Assembly (NCBI RefSeq): GCF_009821115.1
Contig: NZ_VYTY01000002.1
Location: 310,001-374,000 of the forward strand
From: Nitrincola alkalisediminis
GTDB taxonomy: Bacteria > Pseudomonadota > Gammaproteobacteria > Pseudomonadales > Balneatricaceae
Length of the DNA: 64,000 nt
Direction: 5' to 3'
Below are positions 1-10,131 of the stretch, piece after piece; the first letter of the stretch is position 1; each line of letters starts with the position of its first letter. The notes under the pieces were generated by a model that worked only from the letters and a program-made list of their open reading frames with translations, did not search any database and was not told the origin of the DNA. Position numbers and translations under genes: made by a program.

Positions 1-137
1 AATTCAGGTACAACGCCACCATATTCAGAATGCATAGCAACTTGGCTGTACAGCGCATCGGCAAGCAAACCTTTTTCACTGTCAAAAATCGCGACACCCG
101 TTTCGTCACAAGAGGTTTCAATACCTAAAACTCGCAT
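1..137 (-). CDS. tsaD: tRNA threonylcarbamoyladenosine synthase TsaD, N-terminal part (cut by window edge)
   Basis: Reading the minus strand from the ATG at 137 gives a protein starting [16 protein letters not shown], the hallmark N-terminus of the TsaD/Kae1/Gcp family. Only about 45 codons lie in the window and the gene continues beyond base 1. TsaD is the catalytic subunit that transfers the threonylcarbamoyl group to A37 of tRNAs reading ANN codons, together with TsaB and TsaE in the cytoplasm. It is divergent from rpsU, the arrangement usual in gammaproteobacteria, with 240 bp between the two starts. The identification rests on the N-terminal motif only; the metal-binding histidines lie outside the window. 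Confidence 0.95.
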   Translation of the reverse strand, partial: MRVLGIETSCDETGVAIFDSEKGLLADALYSQVAMHSEYGGVVPE

Positions 138-251
138 GGAATAACTCGCCCTCTACCCACTGATACACACTGCAACGATTAAGCTGCCAAAAAACGCTAT
201 TATGACGGAGTTAAGTCTGCATTTCATCACAGATGAATAGTGAGTTTTCAC

Positions 252-280
252 TTTACTTAACCTTCCGCTCCCAGTAAAAT
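252..280 (+). promoter_or_regulatory. Probable sigma-70 promoter of the rpsU-dnaG operon
   Basis: A -35 element TTTACT (252-257) and a -10 element TAAAAT (275-280) are separated by exactly 17 bp. Transcription would start near 287, giving a leader of about 90 nt before rpsU. The hexamers match consensus at four and five of six positions. This is inference from sequence only. Confidence 0.5.
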
Positions 281-331
281 TTTGCACCTTGATGTCTTTC
301 GCCTTGCAAAAGGGATCGAAATCGAGATATC

Positions 332-349
332 AGGGGCATTCAAGCCCTT
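332..349 (+). promoter_or_regulatory. Small hairpin in the rpsU leader followed by a T/A-rich tract
   Basis: GGGC (334-337) pairs with GCCC (344-347) around a six-base loop, extended by weaker pairs, and is followed by TTATTTTATT. It resembles a weak intrinsic terminator or attenuator in the untranslated leader, about 30 bases before the rpsU start. Function is unproven. Confidence 0.3.
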
Positions 350-377
350 ATTTTATTAAACAAGTTAGGATATTTTC

Positions 378-593
378 ATGCCAGCTGTAAAAGTTAAAGA
401 TAACGAGCCATTTGATGTTGCTTTACGTCGTTTCAAGCGTTCTTGTGAAAAAGCCGGTGTTTTGGCTGAAGTGCGTCGTCGTGAACATTACGAAAAACCA
501 ACCACTGTTCGCAAGCGTAAAGCAGCAGCGGCTGTTAAGCGTCACGCTAAAAAAGTATCTCGTGACACGTCACGTCGCGTACGCATGTACTAA
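378..593 (+). CDS. rpsU: 30S ribosomal protein S21
   Basis: The 71-residue, very basic protein starts [20 protein letters not shown], the typical S21 sequence, and has the usual gammaproteobacterial length. S21 is a late-assembling protein of the small subunit platform, next to the 16S rRNA 3' end, and supports initiation on natural mRNAs. An AGGA ribosome site lies just before the ATG. It is the first gene of the macromolecular synthesis cluster rpsU-(yqeY)-dnaG-rpoD, as in Escherichia coli and Pseudomonas. Identity is certain from sequence and context. Confidence 0.98.
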   Translation: MPAVKVKDNEPFDVALRRFKRSCEKAGVLAEVRRREHYEKPTTVRKRKAAAAVKRHAKKVSRDTSRRVRMY

Positions 594-710
594 TTGCTGT
601 ACAGAAACAAGCTCATAGATACCCAATTTTGTATTACAACACGCGTTAAAACCAAGACTTGTAATCGTTAACGCAAGCCATTTAAGTCAACTTAAACAAC
701 AGGTAGTCAG

Positions 711-1154
711 ATGTCTGATCTGAAAAAACAGATAACAGAACAGATGAAAGTCGCTATGCGAGCGAAAGACAAAATTCGCTTGAATACCATACGCCTGATG
801 TTAGCAGACATCAACCGCATAGAGGTTGATGAACGCATTGAACTTGATGATGCCCGCGTCCTCGCGACTCTCGATAAAATGATGAAGCAGCGTAAGGATT
901 CGATTGCCCAGTATCAGGCGGCTGAGCGCCCTGAACTGGCGGACAAGGAGCAGCAGGAGCTGGAGGTGATTAAAACTTTCCTGCCGCAGCCTCTCAGTGA
1001 TGTGGAAATAGACGATATAATTGAAAACGCAATGCAGACAAGCGGTGCAAGCTCGATGCAAGACATGGGCAAGGTGATGGCAATTATTAAGCCACTTGTT
1101 CAAGGCCGAGCTGACATAAGCGCTGTTTCTGCCAAGGTAAAAGCAAGACTCTAA
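711..1154 (+). CDS. GatB/YqeY domain protein
   Basis: This 147-residue protein (start MSDLKKQITEQMKVAMRAKD) is a stand-alone GatB/YqeY domain, related to the C-terminal tail of the GatB subunit of tRNA-dependent amidotransferases. The domain is helical and is thought to contact tRNA, but the cellular role of free YqeY proteins is not established. It lies between rpsU and dnaG, a position it holds in Pseudomonas and many relatives, and probably shares the rpsU transcript. The 117 bp before it hold no obvious promoter or terminator. Family assignment is firm; function is open. Confidence 0.9.
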   Translation: MSDLKKQITEQMKVAMRAKDKIRLNTIRLMLADINRIEVDERIELDDARVLATLDKMMKQRKDSIAQYQAAERPELADKEQQELEVIKTFLPQPLSDVEIDDIIENAMQTSGASSMQDMGKVMAIIKPLVQGRADISAVSAKVKARL

Positions 1155-1190
1155 CCAGCATTTTTCGCTGGGTATCTCAGCGGAGAACAC

Positions 1191-3086
1191 ATGGCAGGCA
1201 AAATACCGCAATGCTTTATTGACGATCTGCTGGCTCGTGTAAATATTGTTGATGTGATTGAAAGTCGCGTCAAACTTAAGCGTAGCGGCAAAAACTTTTC
1301 CGGTCTCTGCCCTTTCCATAAAGAAAATTCTCCATCCTTTACAGTCAGTCCTGATAAACAGTTCTACTACTGTTTTGGCTGCGGCGCTGGCGGCAATGCG
1401 TTAGGCTTCTTGATGGAATACGAGAACCTGCCCTTTCCTGATGCTGTAGCAGAGCTTGCTAAAATGGCCGGCTTAGATGTTCCTAGAGACGAAAACCCTG
1501 CGCACAATAGCGCTAAAGAGCACAAAGTAAAAGAGCAGCTCAATATACTCGAGCAAGCGACAGCTTTTTATCAACAACAACTCGCCTCATCACCCGAGCG
1601 CCAAAAAGCCATTAACTATCTTCAAAAGCGCGGCCTTTCGGACAAAACTATCCAGCATTTCCAAATTGGCTTTTCTCCATCAGGATGGGACAACCTACTT
1701 AAACACTTCAAAAACCTCCCCAACCCTCAAGCGCAACTGCAAAGCGCTGGACTGGTTGTCCATAACGAAGAAAAAAATCGCTTTTATGACCGCTTTCGTG
1801 ACCGCATCATGTTTCCAATTCGCGACGTCAGAGGTCGAGTCATTGCCTTTGGTGGGCGTGTTTTAGGCGATGAAAAACCCAAGTACCTCAACTCATCTGA
1901 AACCGACACCTTCCATAAAAGCCGAGAACTCTACGGCCTTTATGAAGCAAGACAAGCCACTCGCCAACTGTCAAAAATCATGATTGTTGAAGGCTATATG
2001 GATGTTGTTGGACTCGCCCAACATGGCATCACTTGGGCTGTTGCGACACTTGGAACAGCCACAACCGAGCAACACTTAAATCGACTTTTCAAGGTCGTTT
2101 CTGAACTCATTTTCTGCTTTGACGGTGACAAAGCAGGCAGAACAGCCGCACAAAGAGCACTCGATATCGCTTTACCGACAATACAAGATGGCCAGACCGT
2201 TAAGTTTTTATTTCTACCAGAAGGTGAAGACCCGGATAGTTTAATTCGCAAAGAAGGACAAGAAGCCTTTGAGCAGCGAATTAGCCAATCTCTGACACTG
2301 TCTGAATTTTTCTTCAAAAGCCAAACAGAAGACGCTCAGCTGGAAAGTCTTGATGAACGGGCAAAGTTTGCCAATTCCGCACTGCCTAAAATTCAAAGCA
2401 TGAAAACAGGTTTACTGAAGCAGATGATGCTTGAACGCATCACAGAACTGACAGGACTTTCTCAAGCACAATTAAGCAGCGTGGTTAATTTACACCAAGC
2501 GTCACACCCTACTCATGAGAAAAAAGACACCTTAGCTGAGCCAACTTTTGATGCCTACGACTCAGAGCCCTATGTAAACTATCCTGACTACCCGGACTAC
2601 TCAGACACACACGAGCCAAGAAACACATTTCAACCCAAACGCGCAACACAAGCACCACGTTTGCGCCTCAACCTAATCAACAAAGTGATTTCAATCCTAC
2701 TGCACCGCCCAGATCTAGCTCAATCGATCCGTCACCCCGATGACCTAGGCAATATCCAAGACAACAATATCGATTTACTCATTGAACTCATCAACTATCT
2801 CAAAAAGGATGAGAACAACTCGCTCGGAACACTTCTAGTCGACTGGCAACATTCCGCCCAACACAGTCCCTACCTAATGTTATTAAACGAAATTGCCAAC
2901 ATAGACCCCATTCCGGCTGAAGCGAACGCTCTTATGGAACTGCAAGGTGCATTTCAGCAACTCATGAAACGCAGCCAAGAAAGAAGACTTGACCAGCTCT
3001 TGAAAAAATCAAAACAGACACCATTAACGCAAGAAGAAAAAGCGAGACTTCAAGAACTTCTGCTAGAGGCCCACAAAAAAACCTAA
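1191..3086 (+). CDS. dnaG: DNA primase
   Basis: The 631-residue primase makes RNA primers for Okazaki fragments and interacts with the replicative helicase DnaB. The N-terminal CHC2 zinc ribbon is intact (C40, H43, C61, C64). The RNA polymerase core includes the TOPRIM motif EGYMDV near residue 268 and FDGDKAGR near residue 309. The last ~120 residues form the DnaB-binding helicase-interaction domain. Between these parts, around residues 455-475, is a low-complexity Tyr/Asp/Pro-rich linker with repeated PDY units, which looks like a flexible spacer. Length is close to the E. coli enzyme (581), with the excess mostly in this linker. It lies 36 bp after the YqeY gene, probably in the rpsU operon. 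Confidence 0.98.
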   Translation: MAGKIPQCFIDDLLARVNIVDVIESRVKLKRSGKNFSGLCPFHKENSPSFTVSPDKQFYYCFGCGAGGNALGFLMEYENLPFPDAVAELAKMAGLDVPRDENPAHNSAKEHKVKEQLNILEQATAFYQQQLASSPERQKAINYLQKRGLSDKTIQHFQIGFSPSGWDNLLKHFKNLPNPQAQLQSAGLVVHNEEKNRFYDRFRDRIMFPIRDVRGRVIAFGGRVLGDEKPKYLNSSETDTFHKSRELYGLYEARQATRQLSKIMIVEGYMDVVGLAQHGITWAVATLGTATTEQHLNRLFKVVSELIFCFDGDKAGRTAAQRALDIALPTIQDGQTVKFLFLPEGEDPDSLIRKEGQEAFEQRISQSLTLSEFFFKSQTEDAQLESLDERAKFANSALPKIQSMKTGLLKQMMLERITELTGLSQAQLSSVVNLHQASHPTHEKKDTLAEPTFDAYDSEPYVNYPDYPDYSDTHEPRNTFQPKRATQAPRLRLNLINKVISILLHRPDLAQSIRHPDDLGNIQDNNIDLLIELINYLKKDENNSLGTLLVDWQHSAQHSPYLMLLNEIANIDPIPAEANALMELQGAFQQLMKRSQERRLDQLLKKSKQTPLTQEEKARLQELLLEAHKKT

Positions 3087-3157
3087 GACTGCATTTGCAA
3101 TTTTGGATTTATCGACTATTTTTAACACGTATTTATAGGTTAAAAAATGTGACTCAC

Positions 3158-3186
3158 TATTCAGCAAGGCTAAATTCCGCTATAAT
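3158..3186 (+). promoter_or_regulatory. Probable promoter of rpoD
   Basis: A perfect -10 hexamer TATAAT (3181-3186) lies 54 bp before the rpoD start. The -35 position 17 bp upstream (TATTCA, 3158-3163) is poor, so the promoter may need an activator or may work as a weak housekeeping promoter. It lies in the dnaG-rpoD gap, where separate rpoD promoters are expected. Confidence 0.5.
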
Positions 3187-3240
3187 GTCGCGCTTCGTTT
3201 TCTACACTTTACTCACATCAGTATTCATCGCAGGGGCTCT

Positions 3241-5091
3241 ATGTCAGACACTTCCCAACAGCAGTCTCGACTGAAGGAACTTATTGCCAGAGGCAAAGAG
3301 CAGGGTTACCTGACTTACGCCGAAGTCAACGATCATCTTCCGGAAGATATCGCAGATCCGGATCAGGTTGAAGATATCATTCGCATGATCAATGACATGG
3401 GTATTTCCGTGTCTGAAGAAGCGCCTGATGCTGAAACACTCCTTATGACGGAAGGTGACTCCGCGGAAGAAGCCGATGAAGAGGCGGTTGCCGCATTAGC
3501 AGCGGTAGAATCAGACGCAGGCAGAACCACTGACCCAGTGCGCATGTATATGCGTGAAATGGGCACGGTTGAACTTCTCACGCGTGAGGGCGAAATCGAA
3601 ATCGCCAAGCGCATTGAAGAAGGCATCCGTGAAGTCATGACCGCCTTTGCTCACTTCCCAGGCAGTGTCGACGAGATTTTAGAAGCCTACAATGGCACCT
3701 TAAGAGAAGAGGGTCGTCTCAGCGATATCTTTAGTGGCTATATTGATCCAGACTCGTTTGTTCCCGATACAGAAGTCGAGCTCGACGAAATTGAAGTCGA
3801 TGATGATGACGTAGCAACTGACGATGACGAGGATGAAGATGGCGAGGGCTCTGACGCCAGCGATGACGAAAAAGATCGTGGCCCAGACCCAGAAGAAGCC
3901 AAGCAACGCTTTGGCTTAATTCAAGAGTCGCTTGACAACTATCGCGCCGCCTTTAATAGTTTCGGCAAGTACGATCCTCGCACGTTACAAGCGATGGAAG
4001 AACTGTGTGCTGCCTTTTCACCGCTTAAGCTTTCACCTAGATTTTACGAGCTATTGGCCGATCGCGTTCGCAACACCATTGAAAAAATCCGTACACAAGA
4101 ACGCACCATTATGCGTATTTGTACTCAGCGTTGTGGCATGCCACGTAAAGACTTTATTCAAGGCTTCCCAGGCAAAGAAACCGACCCTGAATGGCTGGAT
4201 CAAGTTGCATCAGGCAACACAAGCTTTGCGAAGAACATCCATGCCAACTTAGCTGATTTGAAACGCGCACAACGCAAACTGATTCAAATCGAGACGGATA
4301 CAGGCATTACGCTTGCCGAAATCAAAGAAGTAAACCGTAGCCTATCGATTGGTGAGGCTCGTGCTCGTCGCGCCAAAAAGGAAATGGTCGAAGCCAACCT
4401 GCGTTTGGTTATTTCGATTGCCAAGAAATACACTAACCGCGGCTTGCAATTCCTAGACCTTATTCAAGAAGGGAATATTGGCTTGATGAAAGCGGTGGAC
4501 AAATTTGAATACCGCCGTGGTTATAAGTTCTCAACCTATGCAACCTGGTGGATACGCCAAGCAATCACACGTTCTATTGCGGATCAGGCACGCACCATCC
4601 GTATACCGGTTCATATGATTGAAACAATCAACAAACTCAATCGTATTTCTCGCCAAATGCTTCAAGAAATGGGACGTGAACCCACTCCGGAAGAACTGGC
4701 TGAAAAAATGGAAATGCCTGAAGACAAGGTTCGCAAGGTACTGAAAATAGCCAAAGAACCTATCTCCATGGAAACTCCGATTGGTGATGATGAAGATTCA
4801 AGCCTAGGTGACTTCATTGAAGACGTGACCATGTCATCACCCGTTGATACTGCAACAGGCGAAGGCTTACGTGAAGCGACACGCAGCGTTCTTTCTGGAC
4901 TTACGGCACGTGAAGCCAAAGTTCTCAGAATGCGCTTTGGTATCGATATGAACACCGACCATACACTTGAAGAGGTCGGCAAACAGTTTGACGTTACGCG
5001 TGAGCGGATTCGTCAGATCGAAGCCAAGGCATTGCGCAAACTGCGACACCCAAGCCGCTCTGATCATCTGCGCAGCTTTTTAGACGATTAA
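3241..5091 (+). CDS. rpoD: RNA polymerase housekeeping sigma factor sigma-70
   Basis: This 616-residue protein is the primary sigma factor. It directs core RNA polymerase to -35/-10 promoters. Region 1.1 occupies the N-terminus. The large non-conserved region after region 1.2 carries a run of Asp/Glu around residues 180-220. Region 2 contains YATWWIRQ (about residues 433-440) for -10 melting. Region 4.2 at the C-terminus has the [10 protein letters not shown] helix for -35 recognition. Length matches E. coli RpoD (613). The gene ends at a strong terminator and is followed by tRNA-Ile2, as in E. coli. Several shadow ORFs on the other strand inside it are ignored. Confidence 0.98.
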   Translation: MSDTSQQQSRLKELIARGKEQGYLTYAEVNDHLPEDIADPDQVEDIIRMINDMGISVSEEAPDAETLLMTEGDSAEEADEEAVAALAAVESDAGRTTDPVRMYMREMGTVELLTREGEIEIAKRIEEGIREVMTAFAHFPGSVDEILEAYNGTLREEGRLSDIFSGYIDPDSFVPDTEVELDEIEVDDDDVATDDDEDEDGEGSDASDDEKDRGPDPEEAKQRFGLIQESLDNYRAAFNSFGKYDPRTLQAMEELCAAFSPLKLSPRFYELLADRVRNTIEKIRTQERTIMRICTQRCGMPRKDFIQGFPGKETDPEWLDQVASGNTSFAKNIHANLADLKRAQRKLIQIETDTGITLAEIKEVNRSLSIGEARARRAKKEMVEANLRLVISIAKKYTNRGLQFLDLIQEGNIGLMKAVDKFEYRRGYKFSTYATWWIRQAITRSIADQARTIRIPVHMIETINKLNRISRQMLQEMGREPTPEELAEKMEMPEDKVRKVLKIAKEPISMETPIGDDEDSSLGDFIEDVTMSSPVDTATGEGLREATRSVLSGLTAREAKVLRMRFGIDMNTDHTLEEVGKQFDVTRERIRQIEAKALRKLRHPSRSDHLRSFLDD

Positions 5092-5112
5092 AACTTTTAC
5101 AATCATCATCTT

Positions 5113-5153
5113 GCGCTAATGATACGAAATCTGTATCATTAGCGCTCGTTTTT
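5113..5153 (+). terminator. Intrinsic terminator of the rpoD transcript
   Basis: A perfect 13-bp stem (GCGCTAATGATAC, 5113-5125, pairing with 5133-5145) with a 7-base loop is followed by TCGTTTTT. It lies 22 bp after the rpoD stop and directly before the tRNA gene, so the tRNA either needs its own promoter or is made by readthrough. Confidence 0.9.
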
Positions 5154-5154
5154 A

Positions 5155-5231
5155 GGGCCCATAGCTCAGTTGGTTAGAGCGCTCGACTCATAATCGATCG
5201 GTCGCAGGTTCAAGTCCTGCTGGGCCCACCA
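5155..5231 (+). tRNA. ileX: tRNA-Ile2 with CAU anticodon (lysidine-modified)
   Basis: A complete 77-nt cloverleaf: acceptor GGGCCCA/TGGGCCC, D-arm GCTC/GAGC, anticodon loop CTCATAA (anticodon CAT), T-arm GCAGG-TTCAAGT-CCTGC and an encoded ACCA end. The anticodon stem CTCGA/TCGAT has one C-U mismatch at the 27-43 position. Similarity in acceptor and anticodon stem to E. coli ileX, and the position directly after rpoD as in E. coli, favour the minor isoleucine tRNA, whose C34 is converted to lysidine by TilS to read AUA. Elongator methionine tRNA is the alternative and is less likely. Confidence 0.88.
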
Positions 5232-5343
5232 TCCTACCCCATGATTACCTCCTTTCTTATAATCCCGATTGACTTGCCACTCCTAAATCTCGACGTATAC
5301 AATCAGAAAAACTGAAAAAAATTTATTTTATCGATCACAGACG

Positions 5344-7101
5344 ATGAATAAATCTATATCATCAATGAATAGAGCACACACACTGGGTAGTCGTCACGTT
5401 TTCAATATGATCAATCACGTTAAGATGTACAAATTCAGCAACCTCCTTAAGCATTTCTCAACCTCTGGGCTTGTATTCGCTACATTTTTATTTGCCCTAT
5501 CGCTCACTCCAAGCCTAGTTCCACGCCCCTATATTGCTCAAGGCATCGTATCGGGACTGAGCTTTACGATTGGATATGCTTTTGGTGTGCTGGGTCACTG
5601 GCTTTGGAATTACTTACACCTGCCCTCGGCCAAACAGCCAATGCAGCGCTATATACAATTGAGTCTAGCCGCCATCAGTCTATGCATTTCAATTCTATTC
5701 TTGTGGCGTGCGTCTGAGTGGCAAAACAGTATTCGCACGCTCATGGGCATGGAACCCGAAGATAGCACCCGGCCCTTTACAATTGCCGCCATCACACTTG
5801 CCGTTTTTGCTGTGGCGTTCTTGTTCGCTAAATTATTTAAAATCCTCTTCTATTATTTATCGAAGAGGATGTCCCGGTTTCTTCCAAGCCATGTATCACA
5901 TGTACTTGGTATCGTCATGGTGACGGCTTTATTTTGGTCAATTATTGAAGGCTTGGTTTACTCCTATGCACTCCAATTGGCGGATCGATCCTATCAACAT
6001 GCCGATCAGTTGATTCAAGACGATTTGCACCCTCCTCTTGACCCTAATAAACCCGGTAGTGCTGAGTCGCTAATCAGCTGGGAAGCACTGGGCAGCCGAG
6101 GTCGACATTTTGTTGTACAAAGCCCTTCTAGCGATGATATAAGCCGCTTCACAGGCGAACCTGCTCTTGACCCAATTCGGGTTTATGTCGGGCTCAATGC
6201 AGCCGATACGCCAGAGCTACGCGCACAACTGGCATTAGATGAGCTGATTAGGGTCGGAGGATTTGAGCGTTCGGTATTGATTCTGGCAACCCCTACTGGA
6301 CGTGGCTGGATTGATCCTCGTTCACAGGATGCTGTTGAATACCTTCATAAAGGTGATATTGCAACGGTTGCCGCACAATACTCCTATTTACCCAGCCACC
6401 TCTCCATCATTGCCGAGGGTCAATACGGTGCCGAAAATGCTAGAGCCTTATTCAATACACTTTACCGCTACTGGACATCCTTACCCAGAGACTCACGCCC
6501 AAAACTCTATTTATTCGGACTGAGTCTAGGCGCACTCAACTCTGATCTTTCATTCGACCTCTATGACATCATAGAAGATCCATTTAATGGCGTGTTATGG
6601 AGCGGCCCCCCCTTCAGAAGTGAGACTTGGAGAAATGTAACGCGTAATCGCGACCCTGACTCACCCGCTTGGCTTCCCACCTTTCGACAGGGCAGCGTGG
6701 TTCGTTTTATGAACCAAACACAAGGACTGGAGCGAAACGGACAGCCGTGGGGCGATTTTCGCATTGCCTTTTTACAATACGGAAGTGACCCTATTACATT
6801 TTTTGAACCTGCTGCTTTTTGGCGAAAGCCCGATTGGATGCAGGAACCTCGCGCACCCGATGTATCGCCTTACCTCAGCTGGTATCCTATTGTTACCATG
6901 CTGCAACTCATGGTCGACTTATCCATAGGCAGTGCGCCCTCAGGCTTTGGACATGAAATTTCCACTGGAGATTACATTAAGGCCTGGGCCGCACTATCGG
7001 ATTCAACTTGGTCTACAGAGTCCTTAGAGCGGCTGGCTCAGCATTTAACTCAGCTTTCCGAGAACCGCTCAAGCCCACCAGAATCTCGGCAATTGGATTA
7101 A
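5344..7101 (+). CDS. Membrane-anchored alpha/beta hydrolase (Abhydrolase_9 family)
   Basis: The 585-residue protein has about five hydrophobic segments in its first 205 residues (roughly 42-60, 64-86, 107-121, 145-170, 185-205). A soluble domain follows, with the nucleophile elbow GLSLG at 392-396 (Ser394 as likely nucleophile). The two-part layout matches the Abhydrolase_9 N-terminal and catalytic families, whose substrates are not well known; esterase or lipase activity on lipid-like substrates is a guess. The start is uncertain: the ATG at 5344 has no clear ribosome site, and methionines at codons 8, 22 or 28 are possible. It stands alone, 112 bp after the tRNA and 237 bp before the Mrp operon, and looks accessory. 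Confidence 0.75.
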   Translation: MNKSISSMNRAHTLGSRHVFNMINHVKMYKFSNLLKHFSTSGLVFATFLFALSLTPSLVPRPYIAQGIVSGLSFTIGYAFGVLGHWLWNYLHLPSAKQPMQRYIQLSLAAISLCISILFLWRASEWQNSIRTLMGMEPEDSTRPFTIAAITLAVFAVAFLFAKLFKILFYYLSKRMSRFLPSHVSHVLGIVMVTALFWSIIEGLVYSYALQLADRSYQHADQLIQDDLHPPLDPNKPGSAESLISWEALGSRGRHFVVQSPSSDDISRFTGEPALDPIRVYVGLNAADTPELRAQLALDELIRVGGFERSVLILATPTGRGWIDPRSQDAVEYLHKGDIATVAAQYSYLPSHLSIIAEGQYGAENARALFNTLYRYWTSLPRDSRPKLYLFGLSLGALNSDLSFDLYDIIEDPFNGVLWSGPPFRSETWRNVTRNRDPDSPAWLPTFRQGSVVRFMNQTQGLERNGQPWGDFRIAFLQYGSDPITFFEPAAFWRKPDWMQEPRAPDVSPYLSWYPIVTMLQLMVDLSIGSAPSGFGHEISTGDYIKAWAALSDSTWSTESLERLAQHLTQLSENRSSPPESRQLD

Positions 7102-7338
7102 GATAGCCTCAACGGCACGTTATTTTGATAGAGTAACACCCTCCGATTATTCCATATTCGAATAAGCTTACAACCAAACCACAAAATCTAGACTAGAAGC
7201 GCCGGAGCGTGTATAAAGTCCGCTACTAATTGTAATTATGAATACACTTGGCAGATCTTTTATACCTCTTAACAGGGATATATCAGGTCTGCTTTTGTAT
7301 GTATTGTCCACAGGACCTATCAGGAGCAAGTCGCCACC
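7102..7338. other. Intergenic DNA before the Mrp operon
   Basis: No gene is seen in these 237 bp. They should contain the Mrp promoter, but I found no convincing -35/-10 pair and no strong hairpin terminator after the hydrolase gene. Confidence 0.4.
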
Positions 7339-10131
7339 ATGAGTCTTTTCTGGATTCCTCTCCTACCTGCGTTAGGAGTGCTGGCCCCTTTACTGTCTGC
7401 AAAGCTTGGCCGAACACAGTGCGCTTTTATAACGGCCGCCGCACCGGCTCTATCATTATTGCTCGTATTATTGATGGCACCCGCCGTTTTCAGCGGTGAA
7501 ACCCTAATTGTCAGCATGAACTGGGTGCCAGCACTGGGAATGAACCTGTCATTTAGGATGGATGGCCTTGCCTTTCTATTTGCACTGCTCATCCTTGGAA
7601 TTGGCTTGCTCATTATTCTATATGCTCGTTACTATTTATCTGCAAAAGACTCAATGGGCAAATTTTACGCCTATTTGATTTTATTCATGACAGCCATGCT
7701 GGGCATTGTGCTATCAAACAACCTTATTCAGTTGTGGATGTTTTGGGAGCTCACCAGCATAAGCTCTTTTCTGTTAATCAGCTTCTGGCATGGAAAAACC
7801 GAGGGTCGTAAAGGCGCCCGAATGGCCCTCACGGTGACGGGAGCTGGTGGTCTTGCACTCCTTGCAGGCCTCATCCTAATCGGTAAAATTGTCGGCAGTT
7901 ATGATCTTGAAGTCGTTATTAGCAGTGGAGACCTGATTCGCGCCCACGGTGCCTACCCTGTCGCATTGGTCCTTATACTCCTAGGCGCCTTCACTAAATC
8001 AGCACAATTCCCTTTCCATTTTTGGTTACCGCATGCGATGGCGGCGCCCACACCAGTCAGTGCCTATTTGCACTCTGCCACAATGGTTAAGGCTGGCATC
8101 TTTTTGATGGCGAGATTTTACCCTGCGCTATCCGGTACTGAACTATGGTTTATCATCGTCAGCATGACGGGGCTTGCCACACTGCTGCTGGGGGCTTACA
8201 CCGCCTTATTTAAACACGATATCAAAGGGTTACTTGCCTACTCAACCATCAGCCACTTGGGATTAATCACTCTATTACTTGGCATGGATACGCAGCTTGC
8301 GGCAATTGCAGCCATTTTCCACATTATCAACCACGCCATTTTTAAAGCATCGTTGTTTATGGCGGCAGGTATTATTGACCATGAGGCTGGCACTCGCGAT
8401 ATGCGGCGCTTAAATGGTCTCTGGAAGTTTATGCCCTACACAGCAACCCTTGCCATGGTTGCAGCAGCCTCCATGGCGGGTGTTCCATTACTGAACGGTT
8501 TCTTATCAAAGGAGATGTTCTTTGCTGAAACCCTGCACCAACACACCCTAGGCTCTTTATCTTGGATGATCCCTGTTTTAGCAACACTTGCCGCCATCTT
8601 CTCGGTCGCCTATTCGCTTCGATTTATTCACGATGTCTTTTTCAATGGCGAACCGATTGATTTGCCCAAAACACCACATGAACCGCCTCGGTATATGAAA
8701 GTACCCGTCGAAATTTTAGTCGGCTTATGTCTCTTGGTTGGTATTTTTCCGGGTTTAATTGTTGGTAAGCTCTTATTCAGTGCATCATCAGCCGTTCTCT
8801 TAGGAGATGTGCCCGATTACTCCTTATCAATTTGGCATGGTTTTAATTTGCCCCTAACGATGAGTATTGTGGCAATGCTCTTTGGCATTATTATTTACCA
8901 CAACCGTCGTAAGCTCTTCAAATTTCAGAGCCAATTCCCTGAAACCGATGCAAAAATTGTGTTTGAAAGCATTATTCAATGCATGGTACGTGGGACTCAA
9001 AAAATCAATGCCTATTTTGAAAATGGTTCATTGCAACGCTATATGCTAATGGTGTTGCTATTGGTCATCGTGTTTGCTGGCCACCCGCTGCTGGATTTGC
9101 TGCAAACCGAGGGGACAAGAACTCAGTTACCACTAACCTCCTTGTCGATTATCATGGCCACCCTTCTAGTATTGTCGGCGTTTGCAACCGTTATTTGGCA
9201 TCGACAACGTTACATTTCATTGTTGACTCTATCTGTTGTCGGCTTAATTGTTTCTGTCTCTTTTTCCTATTTTTCAGCACCCGACTTGGCTCTGACTCAG
9301 CTGTCAGTCGAGGTTGTCACCATTACACTATTAATGTTGGCGCTATTCTTTTTACCGCAACAAACGCCTAAGGAGTCAAGCCCAGGGCGAGTTGCCAGAG
9401 ACCTTGGCGTTGCTGCAATTATTGGCGGTATTATCGGCACCATCAACTATGCAATCATGACTCGCCCTCAGCTGAGTATTTCTGAATTCTTCTTAGAAAA
9501 CAGTAAACCTGGCGGGGGTGGGACCAATGTTGTTAACGTCATTTTGGTCGACTTCCGTGGGTTCGATACCTTTGGGGAAATACTGGTACTCGGCATTGCT
9601 GCACTGGGTATTTTCAAGCTGATTAACCGCATGAAGGTCTTTATGCCATCCGGTGACAGTAAGGGCATCAACTGGACCAAAGACAGCCATCCGATGATTC
9701 TCAGAACAGTGTCTCAATCACTGCTTCCATTAGCGCTGCTTGTTTCTGCCTACATTTTCCTTCGTGGTCACAACATGCCCGGCGGTGGTTTTATTGCAGG
9801 CTTAATTACAGCCGTTGCCATCATTTTGCAGTACATTGCACACGGTGTGGACTGGATTAAACCTCGCCTGAAAATCAACTACCAATGGGCAATCGCCATA
9901 GGTGTTTTGATCGCCGCCATCACGGGTGCAGGTAGCTGGTTATTTGATCGTCCGTTCTTAACCAGCTGGTTTGATTACTTCAGCTTACCGCTGCTGGGTG
10001 AGTTTGAATTAGCAAGCGCGATTGCGTTTGATCTTGGCGTGTATATTACGGTGGTGGCCGCAACACTATTAATCCTTGCGAACCTTGGAAAGTTAACCAC
10101 ATCGCATCGTCCAAAAATGGAGGATAAATAA
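7339..10131 (+). CDS. mrpA: Mrp Na+/H+ antiporter, fused subunits A and B
   Basis: This 930-residue polytopic protein begins with an MrpA/NuoL-like proton-channel module: [19 protein letters not shown] around residues 134-152, then the conserved lysine and histidine helices. It ends with an MrpB-like domain (about residues 795-920, including [11 protein letters not shown]). The A-B fusion makes this a group 2 type system (phaA'/mnhA' in rhizobia), with six genes instead of seven. The hetero-oligomeric complex exchanges internal Na+ (or K+) for external H+ and supports pH and salt tolerance. AGGAG lies 12 bp before the ATG. It is the first gene of an operon running to 13162, and overlaps the C subunit start by one base. 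Confidence 0.93.
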   Translation: MSLFWIPLLPALGVLAPLLSAKLGRTQCAFITAAAPALSLLLVLLMAPAVFSGETLIVSMNWVPALGMNLSFRMDGLAFLFALLILGIGLLIILYARYYLSAKDSMGKFYAYLILFMTAMLGIVLSNNLIQLWMFWELTSISSFLLISFWHGKTEGRKGARMALTVTGAGGLALLAGLILIGKIVGSYDLEVVISSGDLIRAHGAYPVALVLILLGAFTKSAQFPFHFWLPHAMAAPTPVSAYLHSATMVKAGIFLMARFYPALSGTELWFIIVSMTGLATLLLGAYTALFKHDIKGLLAYSTISHLGLITLLLGMDTQLAAIAAIFHIINHAIFKASLFMAAGIIDHEAGTRDMRRLNGLWKFMPYTATLAMVAAASMAGVPLLNGFLSKEMFFAETLHQHTLGSLSWMIPVLATLAAIFSVAYSLRFIHDVFFNGEPIDLPKTPHEPPRYMKVPVEILVGLCLLVGIFPGLIVGKLLFSASSAVLLGDVPDYSLSIWHGFNLPLTMSIVAMLFGIIIYHNRRKLFKFQSQFPETDAKIVFESIIQCMVRGTQKINAYFENGSLQRYMLMVLLLVIVFAGHPLLDLLQTEGTRTQLPLTSLSIIMATLLVLSAFATVIWHRQRYISLLTLSVVGLIVSVSFSYFSAPDLALTQLSVEVVTITLLMLALFFLPQQTPKESSPGRVARDLGVAAIIGGIIGTINYAIMTRPQLSISEFFLENSKPGGGGTNVVNVILVDFRGFDTFGEILVLGIAALGIFKLINRMKVFMPSGDSKGINWTKDSHPMILRTVSQSLLPLALLVSAYIFLRGHNMPGGGFIAGLITAVAIILQYIAHGVDWIKPRLKINYQWAIAIGVLIAAITGAGSWLFDRPFLTSWFDYFSLPLLGEFELASAIAFDLGVYITVVAATLLILANLGKLTTSHRPKMEDK

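Noticed and set aside
801-1319. 172-residue minus-strand ORF over the YqeY gene and dnaG start
   Set aside because: It lies fully opposite two well-identified genes and has no recognisable domain or ribosome site: a shadow ORF.
5269-5301. TTGACT ... TATACA promoter before the hydrolase gene
   Set aside because: Spacer is 21 bp, too long for a sigma-70 promoter.
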